In this document: one piece after another, positions 38,093-42,161 of the stretch
Layout: the number at the start of each line of letters is the position of its first letter
Numbering within the stretch: the first letter of the stretch is position 1
Assembly: GCF_900112815.1 (NCBI RefSeq)
Contig: NZ_FOND01000031.1
Location: forward strand, 1 to 42,161
Length of the DNA stretch: 42,161 bases
Direction of reading: 5' to 3'
From: Blastococcus tunisiensis
Lineage (GTDB): Bacteria > Actinomycetota > Actinomycetes > Mycobacteriales > Geodermatophilaceae
Translations under genes and position numbers: made by a program
Notes under the pieces: model-generated
The model's database searches: none
Told to the model about the DNA's origin: nothing
The model's input: the letters and a program-made list of their open reading frames with translations, nothing else

Positions 38093-38536
38093 TCAAGCCT
38101 GGACGGTCGACCGTCTGGTGACGTCGGTCGGCTCGACGGCCTCCCCGCAGGCGTGGCACGTCGTCTCGGGGACGAGTCGATGCCCGCAGCGATGCTCGAG
38201 GACCAGCGGAGGTCCGTCGCGGCCGGCGAGGTGCTGGTCGCCCCAGTGCAGCAGCGAGAGGATGACCGGGTAGAGGTCGCGGCCGGCGTCGGTGAGGCGG
38301 TACTCGAAGCGCGGCGGGTGCTCGCTGTACCGGCGCCGCTCCAGGACGCCGGCCCCGACGAGCGTGCGGAGCCGTGCGGTGAGCGTGTCGCGCGGTGCTC
38401 CGGTGCGCCGGACCATCTGGTCGAAGCGGTGGTTCCCCAGGAACACCTCACGGACGACCAGCAGCGCCCATCTCTCACCCACCACGTCGAGGGTGCGCGC
38501 GATGGAGCAGACGCGGGGCTCCGCCGGTGCGGCCAT
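38093..38536 (-). CDS. HxlR-family transcriptional regulator
   Basis: A 147-aa winged-helix regulator. The HxlR signature is clear: CSIARTLDVVGERWALLVVREVFLGNHRFDQMVRRTGAPRDTLTARLRTLVGAGVLERRRY (about residues 10-70), followed by the PPRFEYRLTDAGRDLYPVILSLLHWGDQHL wing and helix. The C-terminal ~40 residues carry three cysteines and several histidines (HRCGH, CHACGE), possibly a zinc ribbon or a thiol sensor. It is transcribed divergently from the MFS exporter gene with 96 nt between starts. An inverted repeat in that spacer is its likely operator, so it probably represses the exporter until an inducer or oxidant arrives. Confidence 0.9.
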   Translation of the reverse strand: MAAPAEPRVCSIARTLDVVGERWALLVVREVFLGNHRFDQMVRRTGAPRDTLTARLRTLVGAGVLERRRYSEHPPRFEYRLTDAGRDLYPVILSLLHWGDQHLAGRDGPPLVLEHRCGHRLVPETTCHACGEAVEPTDVTRRSTVQA

Positions 38537-38557
38537 GGGTCCAGCCTAACCGAGTCG

Positions 38558-38614
38558 GTCCGAATCCTGGACCAACTCCTGTGGTCGGGGCTACGGTCCA
38601 TCCAGAATCCGGAC
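38558..38614. promoter_or_regulatory. Inverted-repeat operator and exporter promoter between HxlR and MFS genes
   Basis: GTCCGAATCCTGGA (38558-38571) and TCCAGAATCCGGAC (38601-38614) are inverted copies with 12 of 14 positions complementary. Their centres are 43 bp apart, about four helical turns, as expected for a dimer-of-dimers or looping repressor. TGGACC (38568-38573) and TACGGT (38592-38597), 18 nt apart, could be the exporter -35 and -10, lying within and between the two half-sites. Confidence 0.6.
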
Positions 38615-38632
38615 TAACCAGGGGGAGCGGTC

Positions 38633-39979
38633 ATGGCTCTGGGCAAGCGACCGCCGTCGGCTGCGGGAACCGGACCGGTTCGGGCGGACGGGACCGCACC
38701 GGTCGTCGCGGTGCTGGCGATCGCGGTGTTCATGTCCAGCCTCGACCTGTTCATCGTGAATCTGGCCTTCCCGTCGATCGCGGGGGAGTACCCGGGCGTG
38801 GGGCTGGGCTCGTTGTCCTGGGTCCTCAACGCGTACACGATCGTCTTCGCGGCGGTGCTGATCCCCGCGGGACGCTGGGCCGACCAGGTAGGGCGCCGGC
38901 GGACGTTGGTCGCGGGGCTCGCGGTGTTCACCGGCGGATCGCTGCTCTGCGGATTGGCCCCCGGGGTCGGCTGGCTGGTGGTGGCCCGGGTCGTGCAGGC
39001 GGTCGGCGCCGGTGTCATGGTGCCTGCGTCGCTGTCGCTGCTGCTCGCCGTCGTGCCGACCGAGCTGCGAGCCCGCGCGCTGGGCACCTGGTCGGCGCTA
39101 GGCGCGCTGGGCGCGGCGCTGGGACCGGTGATCGGTGGCGGTCTCGTCGGGCTCGGCTGGCGGTGGGTGTTCTGGGTGAACCTGCCCGTGGGCATCGTCG
39201 CGATCGTCCTCGCGCTGCGCGTCGTCCCCGAGAGCCGGGACGTCGCACGGCGGGATCGACCCGACCTGCTCGGTGCACTGCTCCTCGCGCTCGCCGTCGG
39301 TCTGGTCGCGGGGGCGCTGGTCAAGGCGCCGGACTGGGGCTGGGCGTCGGCCGCCTTCCTGGGCACCCTCGGGGCGGCCGGCCTGTGCGGAGCGGCGCTG
39401 GGCCTCCGCTCGGCGCGTCACCCAGCTCCGGTGCTCGAGCTGGCATTGTTCCGGTCCCGGACCTTCGCCGGTGCCACGGCGGCATCGGTGCTCTACTTCG
39501 CGGCGTTCGGCGCGTTCGTCCTCAACACGGTGGAGTTCCTGACCGGTGTCTGGGACTACTCGCCCGTGCAGGCGGGGCTGGCCATCGCCCCGGGGCCGCT
39601 GATGGTGCTGCCGTTCGCCCGGCTGGTCGCGCCCAGGTTGATCCCGCTGCTGGGCGGGGTGGGACGGGTCGCGGTTCTCGGCTGCACCGTCAGCGCGGTC
39701 GCGCAGGTGCTGTGGTTGGTCCTCATCCAGATCGAACCCGCCTACGTCACGCACCTGTTGCCGGCGCAGCTCCTCGGCGGCGCGGGGGTCGGCCTGGCGA
39801 TCCCGTCCCTGCTGGGCTCCGGCAGCGCCGGGCTGCCCGCGGCACACTTCGGAACCGGCAGCGGCATCCTCAACATGGCGCGCCAGGTCGGCGTGGTGCT
39901 CGGTGTGGCGGCGCTGGTCGCCGCGCTCACCTCCCCGGCGGCCGACCCCTGGTTCCGTTCCGGCACGGCATCGTGCTGA
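38633..39979 (+). CDS. MFS drug exporter (DHA2/EmrB-QacA type), frameshifted near the 3' end
   Basis: The frame encodes 448 aa of a 14-helix major facilitator. Helices are evident throughout, with FMSSLDLFIVNLAFPSI (helix 1), the loop 2-3 motif GRWADQVGRRRTL and motif C-like GALGAALGPVIGGGLVGLGWRWVFWVNLP. After SPAADP the frame runs into WFRSGTASC and stops. The expected continuation (VPFRHGIVLTVAFFGAAGVVCLALLV) lies in the next frame. A single base seems missing in or near CCCC at 39946-39949. The product would lack its last helix. GGGGGAG at 38621-38627 supports the ATG. Substrates of this family are lipophilic drugs or antibiotics; control by the adjacent HxlR protein is likely. Confidence 0.85.
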   Translation: MALGKRPPSAAGTGPVRADGTAPVVAVLAIAVFMSSLDLFIVNLAFPSIAGEYPGVGLGSLSWVLNAYTIVFAAVLIPAGRWADQVGRRRTLVAGLAVFTGGSLLCGLAPGVGWLVVARVVQAVGAGVMVPASLSLLLAVVPTELRARALGTWSALGALGAALGPVIGGGLVGLGWRWVFWVNLPVGIVAIVLALRVVPESRDVARRDRPDLLGALLLALAVGLVAGALVKAPDWGWASAAFLGTLGAAGLCGAALGLRSARHPAPVLELALFRSRTFAGATAASVLYFAAFGAFVLNTVEFLTGVWDYSPVQAGLAIAPGPLMVLPFARLVAPRLIPLLGGVGRVAVLGCTVSAVAQVLWLVLIQIEPAYVTHLLPAQLLGGAGVGLAIPSLLGSGSAGLPAAHFGTGSGILNMARQVGVVLGVAALVAALTSPAADPWFRSGTASC

Positions 39980-40095
39980 CCGTCGCCTTCTTCGGCGCTG
40001 CGGGGGTGGTCTGCCTGGCCCTCCTCGTGCGGCGTGCCGGGCCGGGAGCGGCTGTCGCGGCGGCCCCGGGTGCACGACCGCAGGAGGCGGCCTGA
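39950..40095 (+). pseudogene. Out-of-frame C-terminal segment of the MFS exporter
   Basis: In the +1 phase relative to the exporter this stretch reads VPFRHGIVLTVAFFGAAGVVC, a typical last membrane helix, then LALLVRRAGPGAAVAAAPGA and a short tail to a TGA at 40093-40095. It is the natural end of the exporter, cut off by the frameshift just upstream. There is no start signal of its own. A sequencing error cannot be excluded. Confidence 0.8.
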
Positions 40096-40134
40096 CATCG
40101 CAGGGAGGAGCGACGACGCATCCTTCCCGCGACG

Positions 40135-40740
40135 TCACGCAGGGGCGTGGAGCGGCGGGTGCTCGAGCACGCGTGGCGTGTACTCGAGCAGCTGGATGCG
40201 GCCGTCGAAGGTGCGGTGCTCGATCATCTCGAGGGCGACGTCCGGGTAGCCGTCGTAGATGCGTTCCTCGCCCGTGGCCCCGGTGATCACCGGGAACATG
40301 CCGACCCGGAAGCGGTCGACGAGCCCGGCCGTCAGCAGGGACCGGCACAGGCTGAGGCTGCCGATCGTGCTGAGGAGCCCCGAGCCGTTCTCCTTCATGG
40401 CGCGGACCGCTTCGACGGCGTCCCCGCGGACGAGCGTGCAGTTGGCCCACGCCAGTGGCTCCTCGAGCGAGGAGGAGAACACCACCTTGGGCGCCTGCGT
40501 GAGCTCGTCGACGGACGCCTCTTCCTCGGGCCGGAACTCCGCTTGGCCATCCGGCACCTCGCCCGCGGCGAAGCCCGACATCAGGCGGTAGGTGTTCGCT
40601 CCCATCAGGTAGGTGGCCTCGGGCTGCTCGGCGAGCCAGGCGAGGTACTCCGGGCCCTCGAGGCCCCAGAAACCGGGCCAGCCCTCTCCCGACGCATAGC
40701 CGTCGAGGGAGGTGATGAAGTCGACGAGAAGCTCTGCCAT
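40135..40740 (-). CDS. Dihydrofolate-reductase-like protein (RibD C-terminal family)
   Basis: A 201-aa protein with the RibD-C/DHFR fold. Motifs are FITSLDGYASGEGWPGFWG (about residues 8-26), LMGANTYRLMSGF (about 45-57) and STIGSLSLCRSLLTAGLVDRFRVGMFPVITGATGEERI (about 123-160), the NADPH-binding and helix-strand elements of the family. These standalone proteins are usually annotated dihydrofolate reductase family, with no proven substrate. ATG at 40740; the upstream AAAGGA lies about 8-13 nt away. It converges with the exporter gene across 39 nt. The 234-nt gap to the leader frame at 40975 shows only a possible promoter. Confidence 0.87.
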   Translation of the reverse strand: MAELLVDFITSLDGYASGEGWPGFWGLEGPEYLAWLAEQPEATYLMGANTYRLMSGFAAGEVPDGQAEFRPEEEASVDELTQAPKVVFSSSLEEPLAWANCTLVRGDAVEAVRAMKENGSGLLSTIGSLSLCRSLLTAGLVDRFRVGMFPVITGATGEERIYDGYPDVALEMIEHRTFDGRIQLLEYTPRVLEHPPLHAPA

Positions 40741-40933
40741 GGCGGTGTCCTTTCCGGGGAGTCACGCGCTTGGACCGGCCGGGAGCTCCGAACTCATCGG
40801 CCGCGCTCAGGGGGCATCGAGCACCCATCACGCTGCGGCCGACCGTGCCTGCCGGCGCTGCGCCGAGCGGACCGATGCCTCCCGTCGGCGGAGCGACGAC
40901 GGAAACGGACCAGCCGGTGGAGCCGACCACTGC

Positions 40934-40939
40934 TAGCTT
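40934..40939 (+). promoter_or_regulatory. Probable -10 box of the hydrolase transcript
   Basis: TAGCTT fits TANNNT; transcription would begin around 40946, about 29 nt before the GTG of the leader frame with its AGGAGG site. No clear -35 is visible. Confidence 0.35.
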
Positions 40940-40974
40940 CCTGTCGACCGCGCGAGATCGAGGAGGTGGTACCC

Positions 40975-41088
40975 GTGAACGCACAGCTGGCATGGGTGCT
41001 CCCCTCCGGGGTTGCGGTCGGGCGACAGGTCGTCCGGGAGCGCCGTTCGAGCACTCCCGGAAGGCACGACCATGAGGTTCACCTCTGA
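40975..41088 (+). CDS. Possible 37-codon leader frame overlapping the hydrolase start
   Basis: A GTG at 40975 has AGGAGG 8 nt upstream (40961-40966), the best ribosome site in this region. It encodes MNAQLAWVLPSGVAVGRQVV and 17 further residues rich in Arg and His, ending with a TGA at 41086-41088, 17 nt inside the hydrolase gene. The hydrolase has its own weaker GGAAGG site within this frame, so its translation may be coupled to passage through the leader. It may also be a real micro-protein or a chance frame. Confidence 0.4.
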   Translation: MNAQLAWVLPSGVAVGRQVVRERRSSTPGRHDHEVHL

Positions 41089-41803
41089 AAGTCGCCTCGA
41101 CGACCACGTCCTCGAGCGCGAGTTCACCCTCGGCGAGATCCCCGGCGTCCTGTGGACGGCAGGATCCGCGTCCGCACCGGCTCCGCTCGTCCTCCTCGGT
41201 CACCCCGGCGGACTGCGGCGCATGTACCCGCGGCTGCTGGCCCGGGCCTCGCACCTCGTGGCGGACGGCTTCGCCGCGACCACCATCGAGCTCCCCGGAG
41301 GTGGTGACCGACCCCGGTTCGCCGCCGTGGAGGAGGCACGCGCCGAGCTGCACCGGGCGTTGGCGGCCGGGGAGCCGGTCGACGACGGGATCGTCGACCG
41401 GCTCGTGCTCCCCCTGGTCGACGAGGCGGTCCCGGAATGGCGGGCGTGCCTGGACGCCCTCCTCGCACTGCCCGAGATCGACGGTCCGGTCGGCTATGCG
41501 GGTGGCGTGATCGCCATCGGCGTCCGGATGGCGGCGGTGGAGCCACGCATCGCGGCGGCTCTCCTGTTCGCAGGGAGCTACGTGCCCCGCGCCGTCCTCG
41601 ACGAGGCCCGGCGGGTCGCGATCCCGCTGCACGTCCTGCTCCAGTGGGACGACGAGGGCAACGACCGTCAGATGGCGCTGCAGTTGTTCGACGCCTTCGG
41701 CTCCCAGGAGAAGACGCTGCACGCCAACATGGGCGGGCACACCGGCGTCCCTTCGTTCGAAGGGGAGGCCGCGAACCGCTTCTTCGCTCGGCACCTGAGG
41801 TGA
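41072..41803 (+). CDS. Alpha/beta-hydrolase-fold protein apparently lacking the nucleophile serine
   Basis: A 243-aa protein with the alpha/beta-hydrolase outline: VLLGHPGGLRRMYPR (oxyanion region, about residues 36-50), LLQWDDEGNDRQM with the likely acid Asp (about 191-203), and NMGGHTGVPSFEGEA with the likely catalytic His (about 222-236). The nucleophile elbow should read like GYWGLSMG but is GYAGGVIAIG (about 141-150), with no serine. Either the enzyme is inactive or has changed its chemistry. ATG at 41072 has GGAAGG at 41059-41064. It stands between the leader frame and the IS3 element. Confidence 0.8.
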   Translation: MRFTSESRLDDHVLEREFTLGEIPGVLWTAGSASAPAPLVLLGHPGGLRRMYPRLLARASHLVADGFAATTIELPGGGDRPRFAAVEEARAELHRALAAGEPVDDGIVDRLVLPLVDEAVPEWRACLDALLALPEIDGPVGYAGGVIAIGVRMAAVEPRIAAALLFAGSYVPRAVLDEARRVAIPLHVLLQWDDEGNDRQMALQLFDAFGSQEKTLHANMGGHTGVPSFEGEAANRFFARHLR

Positions 41804-41836
41804 CCGCGGGGCACCAGGCCTGGCCGCGTCACCGAC

Positions 41837-42161
41837 TGTCTCGCCCCGGGTTTGATGGAGGCTCTCAATCCACGTGAGGATGAGAGTCATGGCGGCACCG
41901 AGGAAGTACCCCGACGAGCTGCGTGAGCGGGCGATCCGGCTGGCGGTCGACGCCCGGCGTGACCCGGCCACTCGGACTGGAGCGTTGAAGCGGATCGCCG
42001 AGCAGCTGGGCATCAACCCCGAGACGCTGCGCAACTGGGTCATCCAGGCCGAGGTCGACGAGGGGCACCGGCCCGGGACAACGACCGATGACGCCACTCG
42101 GCTGGCCGAGCTCGAACGGGAGAACCGGGAGCTGCGCCGGGCGAACGCGATCCTGAAGAGC
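41837..42161 (+). mobile_element. Left part of an IS3-family insertion sequence
   Basis: The sequence from about 41837 (TGTCTCGCCCCGGGTTTGAT) looks like the left end of an IS3-type element, which normally begins with TG. It is followed after ~50 nt by the transposase orfA gene running off the window. The exact boundary and target duplication cannot be confirmed without the right end. It lies 34 nt after the hydrolase stop. Confidence 0.55.
41889..42161 (+). CDS. IS3-family transposase OrfA, N-terminal part (cut by window edge)
   Basis: The 91 visible codons begin MAAPRKYPDELRERAIRLAV and include KRIAEQLGINPETLRNWV, the helix-turn-helix that binds the IS ends (about residues 37-54). They end with a leucine-zipper-like coil (LAELERENRELRRANAILK). 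This is the standard OrfA plan, with OrfB made by programmed frameshift further on. An in-frame ATG at 41880 is an alternative start, adding three residues. Whether the element is complete lies outside the window. Confidence 0.85.
   Translation, partial: MAAPRKYPDELRERAIRLAVDARRDPATRTGALKRIAEQLGINPETLRNWVIQAEVDEGHRPGTTTDDATRLAELERENRELRRANAILKS

Noticed and set aside
39098-42097. A 999-codon minus-strand open frame at the right end
   Set aside because: It crosses four convincing genes and the IS3 start, and its composition is typical of a GC-driven shadow frame.

Overview
The window is about 42 kb of very GC-rich DNA with the gene style of a high-GC actinobacterium: many GTG starts, long GC-driven open frames opposite real genes, and ATGA/GTGA stop-start overlaps. 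Gene content and order resemble the Mycobacterium tuberculosis stretch around Rv1456c-Rv1481 (ctaA; sufR-B-D-C-S-U-T; echA12, ABC-F, Rv1473A; acn; ripA/NlpC; moxR1; DUF58; VWA). A Rieske-type ferredoxin sits inside the suf operon, as I recall for Streptomyces. I lean towards a soil actinomycete of the Geodermatophilaceae/Frankia side; this is inference, since no rRNA or species marker is present.

Left part (1-8.5 kb): the 5' end of an IS30-family transposase, then ctaA (heme A synthase, minus strand), divergent from a tightly packed SUF operon sufR-sufB-sufD-ferredoxin-sufC-sufS-sufU-sufT that ends in a strong hairpin terminator. A palindrome over the sufR start codon looks like an autoregulatory SufR site.

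Middle part (8.5-34.6 kb): two tandem multi-pass membrane proteins of one family (one with a zinc-ribbon head), an ABC-F ATPase, a small HTH protein and an enoyl-CoA hydratase, an ABC exporter, a GNAT acetyltransferase, an in-frame remnant of a second ABC exporter tail, an NTF2-like protein, a two-domain rhodanese and a small membrane protein. A minus-strand group follows (aconitase, SDR, CbiX-like chelatase). Then come a PAP2-type membrane protein, a sirtuin, an acyl-CoA ligase, a RipA-like NlpC/P60 hydrolase, a moxR-DUF58-VWA operon and a quinone oxidoreductase. Several genes appear to be transcribed without a leader, with a TANNNT box 6-8 nt before the start codon. Related 57-nt intergenic hairpins recur. 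Iron, Fe-S and haem chemistry is a common theme (SUF, CtaA, aconitase, CbiX).

Right part (34.6-42.2 kb) is accessory. A roughly 3.2-kb island lies between the intact quinone oxidoreductase gene and a truncated, frameshifted copy of that gene's first ~45 codons. It carries a two-gene module of unknown function (67 aa and 214 aa) and a divergent pair: a helical 257-aa protein and a 252-aa protein with a PD-(D/E)XK-like nuclease pattern. The pair is the best candidate here for an undescribed defence or conflict system. Beyond it lie an HxlR regulator divergent from an MFS drug exporter with a 3' frameshift, a DHFR-family reductase, an alpha/beta hydrolase that seems to lack its nucleophile serine, and the start of an IS3-family element.
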